This document shows positions 19,503 to 30,708 of a DNA stretch of 64,000 nucleotides, piece after piece. The position numbers and the translations under genes were made by a program. This DNA is from Bartonella sp. A05. GTDB lineage: Bacteria > Pseudomonadota > Alphaproteobacteria > Rhizobiales > Rhizobiaceae. The stretch is from positions 62,001-126,000 of the forward strand of contig NZ_JANHOJ010000001.1 of assembly GCF_026930145.1 (NCBI RefSeq), written 5' to 3'. The notes beneath the pieces were generated by a model. It had not been told where the DNA came from, did no database searches, and worked only from the letters and a program-made list of their open reading frames with translations. Position 1 is the stretch's first letter. Every line of letters starts with the position of its first letter.

Positions 19503-20510
19503 ACTGTTCCTTTTTTTATCTGCAAAATCTGACCATTGGCACCTTTAACATCCAGCACATTCCATATGCTTTGACATGGACATATCGGAAATAACTCCAC
19601 GCCTAACACCTGGAAACAAAAAACCATGACGAGCAAAAAAACGAGCTCGTTCAATAACCTTCATGACTTCACCAGATAATGGCACGCGAAAATCTGCCGT
19701 AGCATCGCGTCTGCCTTTCATAGATTCGCCAAGGATTGTCCAAATATGACCATCAATTTGATCTTCATGAATATGACGCAAAGGACCAAAGCGAACACCT
19801 GTTAAAATAAGAAGGCGTAAAGCCAAATGCGTTATTGTTGTTTTATTAAGTGTTGCGTAAAAATCTGGAACATCACGCCAATCCATTGCCGGTATGTTTT
19901 GAGCTTTATGACGCTGTTTTCCAAGTAAGGCACGTGCTTTATCTGCTGCCTGTAAATCAACATCCAATCCAAGTGCAGCGGCATGTTTCAAGCAAATATT
20001 CAAGCGGTTCATGGCCTTACGAGCTGTATCAGCTTTTGTATGCCAAATTGGAGCTAATGTATCGCGTATATCTGTTTGATTAATCTCTGAAACAGGCTCT
20101 TTACCCAGTTTAGATAAAATATGCAGTTGTAAAGGTGTAAACCAACGCCCTGCTTTATCCTCTCCCTTTAATTCAGCTTTACGGCTTTCAAAGGCATCTA
20201 AAGCAATATCTTTCAATAAATGAAGATTACGCGCAGCCTCACATTTGAGCTTTTCACGTTCTTTAATGGGATCACGCCCTTCTCTGATAACAGCACGCCA
20301 TTGTTCAACTAATCCACGTACTTGCTTCAAAGATACATCTTTGCAGGCGCCCAATCTCATTTCTCTGCGTCGTTCATGAATGATATAGTGCAAGATCCAT
20401 TGGACACCGCTATCTTCACGCTTGTAAAGCCACAAACCAGCTCCATCATTATATTTACCGACACCAAGCGTTGCTACGGCTCTTGCGCTTAAAAGCTCCA
20501 TCGTTTGCAT
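19503..20510 (-). pseudogene. Degenerate P4-type tyrosine integrase, catalytic domain deleted
   Basis: Near-identical to the integrase at 841-2046 for about 320 codons, then broken. Compared with the intact copy, 185 bp are missing at about 19552-19558. This removes the HGFR box, the ILGH histidine and the AYRR tyrosine and shifts the frame, which now ends MECAGC and stop. The original last codons (GGTGCCAATGGTCAGATTTT) remain downstream, out of frame. The first catalytic Arg region is kept (LTGVRFGPLRHI). The product, if made, cannot recombine DNA. The deletion edges share short CAGYRC-like similarity, suggesting microhomology-mediated loss. Confidence 0.88.
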
Positions 20511-21779
20511 GCCCAATCCACACTAAAAACGCTACTGTTTAATCCCCTCTTCCAATCCACCTTTTGGCATATGATTGAATAATTTTTGATTGTTTGTGGC
20601 AATAATGCACGAAATGATTAAATCTTGCAATATCAAATGGTTTAATAAAGCATAAAAAAATTACTATTTATATTGAAAAATCAACTGCTTACTAATATTG
20701 TACAACAAAATTTTTTATACAATCTATAAGTTTTATTTTGAATGCATAGTTTTTATGAAATATTCGCAAATGTATCATTATATCCCTATAATATACAATA
20801 ATAATTAATACAATTAGTAATTAAAATATTATTATACTTTCTAAGAATAATAAAATACAAATATTGCCTTAAATTGTTTTATAGAGCTTGCGTTTTTATT
20901 CATTGTCGAAATTATCTATCATAAATTATAAATTATAAAAAACCGAACAAAATACATTATAGATAACCCGATGATTGTTATTACTCTCTTGATCTACAGA
21001 GATATCAAAACCATTACTCTCTACTTAAATTCAAGGATCATTGAAGTCTTTACTGCGATTTTATGGCTGCATCGCATCTCAACATTAAATTAAAACAGAT
21101 AGCTCTTTAAAAACGAGCAGAATGCATTAGACGCGTAAAAATAACTGCGATAATATCATGTACAAATGACATACTCTTAAAAATAGACCTATGCACCCTC
21201 TCTATTTGCTAGCCGCAGAAAAATATTAAAACAGCATTTATAATCTATAAATATAGTGGAATAATAAATAACTTTTTGTATTTATTATATTTTAAATCAT
21301 CCCTAACGATAAGAATACCATTTAGATCCTAATACGTATTTAATTTTTTTAAATAAGGATATTATAACAAATTGAAAATTATAGTAACAAATCTATTTCT
21401 GTTACGCATATCAAAATCCTTCATCCTTATAGGATTTAACATCAACAAACAGTGCAATATTTTGAATAACTATTCGAAATAGATCTCTAATAGAATTGAT
21501 CAATTGTGGTTACGACCAAGAATATTTCGACAATCGTTACAAAGTCACCTCATCATTGAACATGATAAACCTAAATTATGCTTCGTAAAAATAAAAAGCC
21601 TCTTCACGATCTAAAGTTGATTTATGAAATAGTCTATTTGAAAACATTTATAAAAAGACACGAGAAATTATTGAAGACACTAAAAAAACGATAAAGCATA
21701 TAAAGCACACTAAATTACGATTTCCCTGCATTCAATAACCAACTTTTTTCTAAAAGGATAATACAGCACACACTTTTTA
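20511..21779. other. Long AT-rich intergenic region
   Basis: The first ~170 bp repeat the upstream region of the intact integrase. The other ~1.1 kb is very AT-rich, stops in all frames, and shows no RNA gene or convincing hairpin. It probably marks the right end of the island before core genes resume. Confidence 0.45.
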
Positions 21780-22937
21780 CTAATCAGTATTCTTTCTAGA
21801 TATCTCATAAACAAGGCTCTCACGTGTGATTTCTCGAATTGAACGCGCACCAGTCAATGTCATAGCTACCTGCATTTCTTTAGCAAAAAGATCAAGGAGA
21901 TGAGAAACACCTTTTTCACCTGCAGCAGCAAGAGCATAGGCAAAAGCGCGACCAATCATAACGGCATCCGCACCTTGTGCCACCATGCGTACAACATCAA
22001 GACCAGAGCGAATACCAGAATCAGCTAAAATAGTTAAATCACCTTTTACAGCCTCTGCAATTGTTGGCAATGCCCGTGCAGTTGACAACACGCCATCAAG
22101 CTGACGCCCCCCATGATTGGAAACAACAATACCATCAGCACCAAATTGTACTGCTTCACGTGCATCTCGCGGATCAAGAATCCCTTTTATAACCATTTTC
22201 CCTTTCCAAAAATCTCGAATCCATTGCAAGTCACGCCACCCAATTGATGGATCAAAATTTTGACCAAGCCAACCAATATAATCTTCTAATGAAATCTTTT
22301 TTTTACGATAAGTGGAAACATTTCCAAGATCATGCGGATGCCCCATAACACCAACATTCCAAGCCCAATGCGGATGAGTAAAAGCCTGTAAAATACGGCG
22401 TAAACCAGCATAAGGTCCAGACATCCCCGAATGAGCATCACGATAACGAGCACCAGGAACCGGCATATCAACCGTAAAAACCAATGTACGCACACCAGCG
22501 GCCCAAGACCGCTCCAACACATCACGCATAAAGCCACGATCTTTGAGAACATAAAGTTGAAACCAAAACGCGCTTCCAACTGCAGCATGTACTTCTGCAA
22601 TAGGGCAAACTGAAACTGAAGATAAAGTAAATGGTATACCCTTCGCAACTGCCGCACGCGCAGCCTGCACCTCACCACGACGAGCATACATACCAGTTAG
22701 CCCAACAGGTGCAAGCACAACCGGCATATCAAGTGCCTGATCGAAGATATTCGTTGAAAGATCAACCTCTCCAACCTCCTTAAGAATCCGTTGACGCAAC
22801 GCAAGTGCATGAAGATCTGTACAATTACGCCGTAACGTTTCCTCAGCATACGCCCCCCCATCAATATAATGAAATAAAAAAGGAGGTAACCGACGCCTTG
22901 CCGCTTCGCGGTAATCTAATGTTGAGGAAATAATCAT
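21780..22937 (-). CDS. lldD: L-lactate dehydrogenase (FMN-dependent, quinone-linked)
   Basis: Oxidises L-lactate to pyruvate at the inner membrane, passing electrons to quinone. The 385-aa protein follows E. coli LldD closely: [20 protein letters not shown] at the start, [34 protein letters not shown] and the active-site block [11 protein letters not shown]. The ATG at 22937 is chosen because it gives the family's usual MIIS start. An in-frame start 33 bp upstream would add residues not found in the family. It is flanked on both sides by about 1 kb of AT-rich DNA with no genes, so it is transcribed alone. Confidence 0.95.
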   Translation of the reverse strand: MIISSTLDYREAARRRLPPFLFHYIDGGAYAEETLRRNCTDLHALALRQRILKEVGEVDLSTNIFDQALDMPVVLAPVGLTGMYARRGEVQAARAAVAKGIPFTLSSVSVCPIAEVHAAVGSAFWFQLYVLKDRGFMRDVLERSWAAGVRTLVFTVDMPVPGARYRDAHSGMSGPYAGLRRILQAFTHPHWAWNVGVMGHPHDLGNVSTYRKKKISLEDYIGWLGQNFDPSIGWRDLQWIRDFWKGKMVIKGILDPRDAREAVQFGADGIVVSNHGGRQLDGVLSTARALPTIAEAVKGDLTILADSGIRSGLDVVRMVAQGADAVMIGRAFAYALAAAGEKGVSHLLDLFAKEMQVAMTLTGARSIREITRESLVYEISRKNTD

Positions 22938-23940
22938 AATAATATAATTGCTCCATAAATGAAAAGCCAAGTACTTTAAAAACTAGTCAATCCAACCCAA
23001 ATGCCTCATATTAACGTCCCAATAGCACACTACATCAAGGTAGTTTTAGGGAATATAATTGCAATCCCAAAACCCAATAAATAAAGCAGAGCCTTGATTT
23101 TTATTTTTCACATCAGGCATTTGATAATGTTTGACTTTAATACACAACACAAAAATTAATATGATCTAATATATTTAAGCACCAACATTCAATATTTTTT
23201 GTTATTTACAATATATATTTTTTGAAATTAATTAGATTTTTTTAATACATCATTTTGGTACTTTATATTAAGATAGAATAATTCTAAATTGCGTCTGAAT
23301 AGCGCATCTTTAATCACTGCGTACATATATAGAATGCATTTATAAAAATAAAAAAGCAATCAATATAGTTGAATGAAGTTGTTAATACATTCATCAACAC
23401 TCCAACATCAAAAAATCTTGCGATTTTTCACCCGAATTAATAGCCTGTTCGTAACAAAAAATCATTTAAATATGCATTCATGCCTTGTGTAGAATATTCA
23501 AAGGTTTTCAAATATCAGAATATCTAAGAAAAAAATCTTCAATTATTTAGACAGTTTTTAATAGTTTATAGAAATTAATATTACTTATAATGAATATTTT
23601 AATCATAATATTAAAATTACAGATCGATCTGATATTAGATTAAGAAACTTATTAACAGAACTCAGCCAGAATATTTTCGGCTTTTGCAAAAAATATTCCT
23701 GCGTTATGATTGAAGAATATTGAGACTCCTTCTCGCATTTGCCGTTTTCTTCTACTTTAAATATGTAAAAATATATAAAAACTGTTATTTGTAGCTTTGT
23801 TTCTGAAGCGTAACATAAAAATCGAATTCGCATTTTTAATTTTGGAAATAAACACAATCACATCACCACTATGAAAATGAAGTTTTTCCTGAAAAAACGA
23901 GATGTTTAATATATTTTTATCACAATCTGTAATTTCAAAA
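22938..23940. other. Intergenic region between dcd-like gene and lldD
   Basis: About 1 kb of AT-rich DNA. An 84-codon minus-strand frame (23603-23857) has biased low-complexity content and no ribosome site, so it is not called. The lldD promoter should lie near 22950-23050. Confidence 0.4.
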
Positions 23941-25029
23941 TCATTTAAAATGCTTAGATAATTTTAATCCCTGCGCTTGATAATGTGAACCAACATCATG
24001 CCCATAAAGTGCACATGGCCGATTAAGCATATGCTCATACATCAAACGACCAATAATTTGGCCATGCTCCAAGATAAATGGAACCTTATAGCTGCGCACT
24101 TCCAAAACAGCTCGTGCCCCTTTTCCACCTGCCTCCATATGTCCAAATCCTGGATCAAAAAAACCTGCATAATGTACTCTAAATTCACCCACTAAGGGAT
24201 CAAAAGGAGTCATTTCAGCGGCATAAAGAGGAGGAACACGAACTGCTTCTCGCGAAACTAAGATATAAAACTCTTCAGGATCAAGAATCAGTGTCTTGTC
24301 ATCATGAGCATAAATAGGTTCCCAAAAATCCAAAACATTAGCAACAGCGCGTTTATCAACATCAATGACACTCGTATGGTGTTTACCCCGATAACCGACA
24401 AGCCTGTTTTCATTCCCTTGCAAATCAATGGAAAGTCCAATACCACCATCATCAATATTAGGAAAATCTTCCGATACAAGCATTTCAGATTTATGTAAAT
24501 CATGCAAATCAACTTCATTTAGATAGCTTTTCCCTTGACGAAATCGAAGTTGTGATAAACGCGAGCCTGTACGCACTAAAATCGGAAATGTGCGTGGACT
24601 AATTTCAAGATAAAGCGGACCATGATAGCCAATACAAATTTTATCAAACTCTTGAGCATTATCCGTAATCACACGTGTAAAAATATCTAACCGCCCCGTA
24701 GAGCTTTTTGGATTGGCAACAGCAGACAAAGTTCGTGGCAAAGCCAAATTTTCCAAAAGAGGAACAAGATAAACACAGCCCGTTTCTAAAACCGCCCCAT
24801 CCTGCAAATCAAATTCATGCAACTTTAACCGTTCAAGCTTATCAGAAACTTTTGTGTTAGATCCTGGCATAAAGGAAGCACGTATACGATACGCTTTATT
24901 CCCTAAACGTAAATCGAGACTTGCAGGTTGTATTTGATCCGCATCAAATGCACAAATGGCTTTAAGAATATCATGATCAATTAAGGCTTGTATATCACGA
25001 TCTGCAAGGATACCATTTGTACGCACCAT
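23941..25029 (-). CDS. dcd: dCTP deaminase, long alphaproteobacterial form
   Basis: Converts dCTP to dUTP for thymidylate synthesis. At 362 aa it is about twice the size of the E. coli enzyme and matches the double-domain form of alphaproteobacteria (DCD N-terminal family). Visible elements are DHDILKAICAFDADQIQPAS with LDLRLGNKAYRI near the start, ANPKSSTGRLDIFTRVITDN in the first domain, and a second-domain HYAGFFDPGFGHMEAGGKGA with a Glu-rich active-site region. The gene is single and divergent from mutL. Confidence 0.88.
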   Translation of the reverse strand: MVRTNGILADRDIQALIDHDILKAICAFDADQIQPASLDLRLGNKAYRIRASFMPGSNTKVSDKLERLKLHEFDLQDGAVLETGCVYLVPLLENLALPRTLSAVANPKSSTGRLDIFTRVITDNAQEFDKICIGYHGPLYLEISPRTFPILVRTGSRLSQLRFRQGKSYLNEVDLHDLHKSEMLVSEDFPNIDDGGIGLSIDLQGNENRLVGYRGKHHTSVIDVDKRAVANVLDFWEPIYAHDDKTLILDPEEFYILVSREAVRVPPLYAAEMTPFDPLVGEFRVHYAGFFDPGFGHMEAGGKGARAVLEVRSYKVPFILEHGQIIGRLMYEHMLNRPCALYGHDVGSHYQAQGLKLSKHFK

Positions 25030-25351
25030 ATATTTTTCCTTCCTCTTTATACCTGCCTCTTTTTGACCTAGATCATTGATTGGCGCAAGCTATTTTAAGA
25101 ACAAACACTTACTCTTTACCGATTTTTCCAATTGATTTGGCAACTAAAATCAATCATATAAACTATAAATAATAGAGCAAACAAAGCATTATCTAAGAGG
25201 AGAAAACTGAATATTGGAATTGTATATGAATTTTCCATTGAAAATAATCTGTTCTTCCCAAAATAATAGCTTCAGCCTTCTTTTATTCTTAAATTTTGAG
25301 AAAATTTCGTTAGTACGATCCACAGTTTCTACACAACAACACAATTGAACT
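25030..25351. other. Divergent promoter region of dcd and mutL
   Basis: A 322-bp AT-rich spacer between divergently transcribed genes. It must carry both promoters. No specific operator is recognised. Confidence 0.4.
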
Positions 25352-27193
25352 ATGACCATACGACATCTTAGCGAAACTATTATTAATCAAATTGCCGCCG
25401 GTGAAGTTATTGAACGACCAGCCAATGTTGTCAAAGAGCTTGTTGAAAATGCTATTGATGCAGGAGCGTCTCGTATCGAAATTGTCACAGCAAACGGTGG
25501 AAAAAACTTTATCAGGGTGAGTGACAATGGCTGCGGTATTCCTGAAAATCAATTAACTTTGGCAATTTCTCGCCACTGCACATCCAAAATTGTCGATGAC
25601 GTGCATAATATCTGCTTTCTTGGTTTTCGGGGGGAAGCTTTACCCTCCATTGGTTCCATTGCAAAACTTAAACTCACATCACGAACGCAGAACACTAATA
25701 GCGCTGCCGAAATTATCGTGACAGCAGGAAAAATCGTAGGACCAAAACCAGCTGCATCCAATCCTGGAACTATCGTAGAAGTTCGTGATCTTTTTTTTAT
25801 TACTCCAGCACGCCTCAAATTTATGAAAACTGATCGCGCTGAAGCAAATGCCATCACGGATATGATTAAACGAATTGCTATTGCATTTCCACATATCCGC
25901 TTTTCTCTTTCTGGTACAGATCGCACACCTCTAGAATTACCTGCTTTGGAAAACAATACCCAAGGGCGATTGCAGCGTATTACACAAATTATGGGAAAAG
26001 AATTTGCTTCTAACAGTATCGTGCTTAACGCTGAACGCGAAGCGGTTCGTTTAACAGGTTTTACCGGCGTACCATCTTTCAATCGCAGCAATAGCCTTCA
26101 TCAATTTGCTTATATTAATGGACGCCCAGTCCGTGATAAACTGTTATGGAGTGCAATCCGTGGAGCTTATGCTGATGTCATTGCTCGAGATCGTCATGCT
26201 GTCTCTATCCTCTTTATTGATTTACCTCCTACTGATGTCGATGTTAATGTTCATCCAGCAAAAGCTGACGTACGATTCCGCGATCCGGGTTTAATTCGTG
26301 GCTTAATCATTGGAGCAATCCGTGAAGCATTGCATCAATCGGGTATTCGCCCGACTTCAACGCGCTCTGATGCAATGCTATCTGCATTTCAAACGCAACC
26401 ATTGGAAACTTTCAAGAACGCACACCAATCTTTTTCTTCTCATCCACAATCATATCATCCCGCATCATCAACCGTATCAATGGTTCATAAACCGTTAGAT
26501 ATTGACAATTCTGTCAGCTATCAAGAAGATATTACCCCTGTAATAAAAAGCTTAAACGTGCCAAGTGGTGATACACGTGCTACAAACACTATCTCTACAC
26601 CGGAAAAGTTAGATTATCCATTAGGTGCTGCAAAAGCACAAATTCATAAAAATTATATTGTCGCTCAAACACAAGACAGTCTCGTCATTGTAGATCAGCA
26701 TGCTGCGCATGAAAGACTGGTTTATGAAGCGCTCAAAAACGCACTTTATTCTAAACCACTGCCTTCACAATTATTGCTCATTCCTGAAATTGTAGAACTC
26801 TCTGAAGAAGATGCGATATGCCTTTTAACACACAAGGATACTTTACAAAAATTTGGCTTAAACATTGAACCATTTGGACCCGGTGCAATCGCTGTGCGCG
26901 AAACTCCTGCAATGCTAGGAGAAATAGATGCACAATCCCTAATCAAAGCCCTTGCGGATGAAGCAGCTGAATATGATACAACAGACAATTTAAAAGCAAC
27001 CCTTGATTATGTTGCAGCAACGATGGCCTGCCATAGCTCAATACGTTCAGGGCGTCTTTTGCGTCCTGAAGAGATGAATGCACTTTTACGACAAATAGAA
27101 GAAACACCTAATTCAGGAACATGTAATCACGGCCGCCCTACTTATATTGAACTCAAGCTCGCAGATATAGAACGTCTTTTTGGCAGAAAATAA
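25352..27193 (+). CDS. mutL: DNA mismatch repair protein MutL
   Basis: Matchmaker ATPase/endonuclease of mismatch repair, 613 aa. The GHKL ATPase motifs are clear: [40 protein letters not shown] and the [11 protein letters not shown] segment. The C-terminal domain carries the endonuclease motif DQHA-x2-E-x4-E as [12 protein letters not shown] (about residue 449) and a CNHGRPT segment near the end, so this MutL probably nicks DNA itself, as expected in lineages without MutH. A variable linker (residues ~340-420) separates the domains. The gene is complete. Confidence 0.97.
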   Translation: MTIRHLSETIINQIAAGEVIERPANVVKELVENAIDAGASRIEIVTANGGKNFIRVSDNGCGIPENQLTLAISRHCTSKIVDDVHNICFLGFRGEALPSIGSIAKLKLTSRTQNTNSAAEIIVTAGKIVGPKPAASNPGTIVEVRDLFFITPARLKFMKTDRAEANAITDMIKRIAIAFPHIRFSLSGTDRTPLELPALENNTQGRLQRITQIMGKEFASNSIVLNAEREAVRLTGFTGVPSFNRSNSLHQFAYINGRPVRDKLLWSAIRGAYADVIARDRHAVSILFIDLPPTDVDVNVHPAKADVRFRDPGLIRGLIIGAIREALHQSGIRPTSTRSDAMLSAFQTQPLETFKNAHQSFSSHPQSYHPASSTVSMVHKPLDIDNSVSYQEDITPVIKSLNVPSGDTRATNTISTPEKLDYPLGAAKAQIHKNYIVAQTQDSLVIVDQHAAHERLVYEALKNALYSKPLPSQLLLIPEIVELSEEDAICLLTHKDTLQKFGLNIEPFGPGAIAVRETPAMLGEIDAQSLIKALADEAAEYDTTDNLKATLDYVAATMACHSSIRSGRLLRPEEMNALLRQIEETPNSGTCNHGRPTYIELKLADIERLFGRK

Positions 27194-27300
27194 AGTCTCA
27201 TTAACTATTCTATCTGGAAAGAAATATTTTTTAACTTTATACAGCATCTTATAATGTTTTAATGTTATCTCTGCATAAAAATGGAAAGGGTCTATAGAGA

Positions 27301-27540
27301 ATGTTTGCTAATAACGAATGCGAAGCAACTATTCATTATTCTAGTAATGGATATAAACTTATAAAATATGGAACCTATACTCTTTGTGCTGTCAGCGGAC
27401 AAAAAATTCCTCTAGATGAACTCAAATATTGGAATCATCATCGCCAAGAAGCATACGCCAGTTGTGAGCTTTCTTACCAGCGCGAACTTGAGTGCAATCC
27501 TCATCTCAGCCAATTGTTACAAAACACAGAAAATAGCTGA
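27301..27540 (+). CDS. DUF2093 family protein
   Basis: A 79-aa protein of the small alphaproteobacterial DUF2093 family. The typical pattern is present: EATIHYSSNGYKLIKYGTYT, LCAVSGQKIPLDELKYWN and HRQEAYASCELSYQRE. Function is not known. It lies 107 bp downstream of mutL on the same strand with its own AAAGGG ribosome site about 10 nt before ATG. Confidence 0.85.
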   Translation: MFANNECEATIHYSSNGYKLIKYGTYTLCAVSGQKIPLDELKYWNHHRQEAYASCELSYQRELECNPHLSQLLQNTENS

Positions 27541-27817
27541 CTCGCAACTGATAAAACAATTGCTCTTGCTTTTAAAATCACAAATTAAAAGGGATGTTTT
27601 CGTTTATTAAAATGAACCATCACTTTTCCAACAACATATGGCAAAAATCTGTAAAAACCAAATTTGAATCAGTAAACGACGATTTTTTATCAAAACCGCC
27701 TTAAAACGCTCTCCTTCTTTTTTTGATTTCTTTCACTCATCTTGATATCAAACCTCGCAAATTCACTCTTTCTACATCAGCATAATTCAGAAAATAGAGT
27801 GGAAGAATGTTTAAACT

Positions 27818-28063
27818 TTACGATGCATCACTTGTTTCAGGGTCAAGAAACCGATGCAAATTCACGATATAATAACGTTGTAATGCGTTATCTACACTGC
27901 TTTGCGCTTTCGCTCGCCATGCTTCTTGTGCTGATTGATAATCTGGAAAGATACCAACTACATCCAAAGCGTTAAGATCCTTAAATTGGTTACCATTAAG
28001 ATTTTTTAATTCTCCTCCAAACACAAGATGCAATAATTGTTTTTTCTCGTTGGCTTCAATCAT
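27818..28063 (-). CDS. DUF4170 family protein
   Basis: An 81-aa soluble protein of the alphaproteobacterial DUF4170 family: LLHLVFGGELKNLNGNQFKD, then VVGIFPDYQSAQEAWRAKAQ, and RYYIVNLHRFLDP. Function unknown. It has a strong GGAGG ribosome site and follows the cysQ-like gene by 45 bp. The order pmbA - cysQ-like - DUF4170 recurs in relatives, so this is probably one operon. Confidence 0.85.
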   Translation of the reverse strand: MIEANEKKQLLHLVFGGELKNLNGNQFKDLNALDVVGIFPDYQSAQEAWRAKAQSSVDNALQRYYIVNLHRFLDPETSDAS

Positions 28064-28108
28064 TTTTGCCTCCGTATCATCACGAAATTTTAAAATATTT
28101 GTATGTGA

Positions 28109-28912
28109 TTAGACTAACTTTGCTTGACGAACAATATCTATCATCTTTTGACAGCAATTATTTTCACCAGCAATTAAAAGCCCATATCGATAGGGTTTAA
28201 TCCCATAAAAAATAGATGGTGCGTCAATCGGCGAAAAACAGCCACCACACTCCTGCAGAATGAGATCAGAAGCAGCAATATCCCAATCGTGACAATTCGG
28301 CCGAACAAACACAATATCAATCTCACCTCGAGCAGCAAGAACAATACGATATGCTAGAGAAGGAATGTAACGATAAAAACTAATTTGATTGCAAAAATCA
28401 TATGGCAATTTTTGAGCTATCGATGCATCAAATGAGACTCTATATTTTCGATTAGCTTGAAACGTTAAACGAGGCAGCCCTACACCATTTAATGTTGCCC
28501 CTTCACCAGTAATAGCTGCATAAACGGCACTTTTAGCAGGACACTGCACAATACCAACAACAGGACGCTTATTCTCAATAATAGCAACAGAAATACACCA
28601 ATAAGCACTGCCAGAAAGAAAACCACGTGTTCCATCAATGGGATCAACGACAAAATAGCGCTCATAAGTCTGTTGTTCCCTATCATCTACCGTCTCCTCC
28701 GAAATCCAACCATAATTCGGTCGCGCTCTAAGAAGTTTTTCCTTTAAAAAGTGATCAACTGCAATATCTGCTTCACTAACTGGAGAATTGCCATTTTTAA
28801 ACCAGACACCCAAATCACTTCCAAAATACTTCATTGCTAAATCTCCTGCTTCCCAACAAACATCAAGCAAAAGATTAAGGTCAGAATAATAATGTACGTT
28901 ATTTTCCTGCAA
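28109..28912 (-). CDS. Inositol-monophosphatase family phosphatase, CysQ-like (3'(2'),5'-bisphosphate nucleotidase)
   Basis: A 267-aa Mg-dependent phosphatase. The metal-binding motifs of the family are present: WISEETVDD (about residues 69-77), VVDPIDGTRGFLSG (about 91-104) and WDIAASDLILQECGG (about 210-224). The best fit is CysQ-type removal of 3'-phosphate from PAP, though inositol phosphatase activity cannot be excluded. The start is TTG at 28912 after AAGGA, and it overlaps the pmbA end by 14 bp, implying coupled translation. Confidence 0.85.
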   Translation of the reverse strand: MQENNVHYYSDLNLLLDVCWEAGDLAMKYFGSDLGVWFKNGNSPVSEADIAVDHFLKEKLLRARPNYGWISEETVDDREQQTYERYFVVDPIDGTRGFLSGSAYWCISVAIIENKRPVVGIVQCPAKSAVYAAITGEGATLNGVGLPRLTFQANRKYRVSFDASIAQKLPYDFCNQISFYRYIPSLAYRIVLAARGEIDIVFVRPNCHDWDIAASDLILQECGGCFSPIDAPSIFYGIKPYRYGLLIAGENNCCQKMIDIVRQAKLV

Positions 28913-30230
28913 GTGTCATTCCTTCAATTAATAATGTCGGAGCAGCGGTACCATAACGCCGATCAATATCACTCGCAGGTGTTAAATGCGCCAACATATG
29001 AAGCAAATCAGAACCTAGCGTTACTTCACTCACTGGATAGGCAATTTCGCCATTTTCAATCCAAAAACCAGCAGCACCGCGACTATATTGGCCTGTCACA
29101 AAATCAATGCCATGCCCAAATAATTCTGTAACGTAAAAACCATTCTGCACATCTTTTACCATATCGTGAGGTGATACCAAACCCGGTTCAATAGCAAAAT
29201 TTGTACTTGATGGCTGAACCAACGATGCCGAACGCACACCACGTCCATTGGTTTCAAGCCCCAGTTCCCGCGCGGATGATGAGGAAAGAAGCCAATTTTG
29301 CAAAACGCCATTCTCAATAATATTCAGTGCTTGTCCTTCTACCCCCTCACCATCAAAAGGTCGAGAAGCATTCCCACGCAATTTCAAGGGTTGATCCGTC
29401 ACATTGACATCAGGTTTCATCACCCTTTTCCCCCTTAAATTTTGTAAAAGGCTCGTTTTGCGAGCAACCAATGCTCCATTGACCATACTTGCAATATGCC
29501 CAGCAATTCCGCGAGCCATACGCGGATCAAAAATAACATTAACAACCCCAGTAGCAGCACGAACTGCCCCCAACCGTCGAACCGCACCTAATCCCGCATT
29601 TCTTCCTATAGTTTCTGCAGCCTCCAAATCGGAAAAATGTAAAGAAGTGGTATAATCATAATCTCGCTCCATTGCTGTACCTTCACCCGCAAGTGCGCTA
29701 CAAGAACGTGAAAAACAACTGGAACGGTAAGACCCGCAAAAACCATCGCTGGTTACAAGAACAAGTCCACCACTGCCATAAGTTGTTGCAGCTCCACCAG
29801 AATTGCTGACTCCCTTAACATCAAGAGCTGCTGCTTCCATTTTCAAAGCATCTTCTGTTAAAAAATGACTTTGTGGAACAAAATCATCAAAAAGATCAAG
29901 CTCTTTAGGACACGTAACCAAACGTTCTTTATCGGCCAACCCCTCAAATAAACTATCAGGTGAAGCCTTAGCCATCGCAACAGCACGTTCTGCCAAATCC
30001 TGCGGATAAGCAGACAAATTCGCAGAAACACTTGCGACTTTTTTTCCAACAAAAACCCTTAATGTAAAATCATCACTCTCTGAAGCTTCTGTCGTTTCGA
30101 CTTTACCAAGACGAACCGATACACGAACAGAATGCGAGCGGATAATAACAGCATCAGCAGCATCAGCTCCAGAACGCTTTGCTGCCTCCACTAATGAAGC
30201 CGCCTTATCAATCTGGTTTTCATCAGTCAT
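28899..30230 (-). CDS. pmbA: TldD/PmbA family metalloprotease-related protein (PmbA)
   Basis: A 443-aa PmbA homologue. In other bacteria TldD and PmbA (TldE) form a complex that processes modified peptides such as microcin B17. PmbA itself lacks the zinc-binding HExxxH motif, and none is seen here. Conserved segments include VSVRLGKVETTEASESDDFT, FDPRMARGIAGHIASMVNG and SRPFDGEGVEGQALNII with a late TELFGHGIDFVTGQYSRGAA. ATG at 30230 is chosen for its GGAGTC ribosome site. The longer frame from 30311 adds unrelated residues. It is the first gene of the three-gene cluster with the phosphatase and DUF4170. Confidence 0.92.
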   Translation of the reverse strand: MTDENQIDKAASLVEAAKRSGADAADAVIIRSHSVRVSVRLGKVETTEASESDDFTLRVFVGKKVASVSANLSAYPQDLAERAVAMAKASPDSLFEGLADKERLVTCPKELDLFDDFVPQSHFLTEDALKMEAAALDVKGVSNSGGAATTYGSGGLVLVTSDGFCGSYRSSCFSRSCSALAGEGTAMERDYDYTTSLHFSDLEAAETIGRNAGLGAVRRLGAVRAATGVVNVIFDPRMARGIAGHIASMVNGALVARKTSLLQNLRGKRVMKPDVNVTDQPLKLRGNASRPFDGEGVEGQALNIIENGVLQNWLLSSSSARELGLETNGRGVRSASLVQPSSTNFAIEPGLVSPHDMVKDVQNGFYVTELFGHGIDFVTGQYSRGAAGFWIENGEIAYPVSEVTLGSDLLHMLAHLTPASDIDRRYGTAAPTLLIEGMTLAGK

Positions 30231-30708
30231 TATAGACTCCTTAAAATATTGATGATTCACATTAGTGAATAATCTGGCAATTTCATCAAAAAAATAATTT
30301 TTACATGCCATTCGTCTAAAATTATAGGCAATTCATGCATTATTTTTCTTTTAACCAATCGAAAAGTTTTCCTTTTCGCTTCTCCACAGAAAAACATGAC
30401 TTATTGTGTCTGTGCTTTCGTTTTCAAAAATTTAAAATTTGTATCTTCATCTATTGAACAACTAAAGTATAATAATCTGCAATTTTGACCCTTTTTACCC
30501 ACGAATTTTGATAAAGACTGCAACATCTCTCTCTTGTTTCATTACAGGCGAAGCTTATTTTCTTTAGCGTGAGAGGCCACAAATAGCTGAAAGAAAATTA
30601 TACAGTCGCAAAACAACGTATCCGTAGAATAAAATGCAGTGAAAGAACTGTACCAAATAATTTTTTTAACTCTATCAAACAAAAATAAGCTATTTTTCAC
30701 GTTTAAAA
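30231..30708. other. Intergenic region between pmbA promoter and rsmD end
   Basis: AT-rich and non-coding by inspection. It should contain the pmbA promoter. No hairpin followed by a T-run is obvious after rsmD. Confidence 0.35.

Larger units (their letters stand above)
18690..20684 (-). repeat. Integrase module, copy B (degenerate)
   Basis: Direct repeat of 45-2220 comprising partner gene, integrase and about 170 bp of upstream DNA. Both genes are altered here: the integrase carries a 185-bp deletion, and the partner gene has lost its C-terminal part. Confidence 0.75.

Noticed and set aside
23603-23857. 84-codon minus-strand frame
   Set aside because: No ribosome site, hydrophobic low-complexity content typical of AT-rich DNA, and no recognised relatives.
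25549-26091. 180-codon minus-strand frame
   Set aside because: Antisense shadow of mutL, which has all expected motifs on the other strand.
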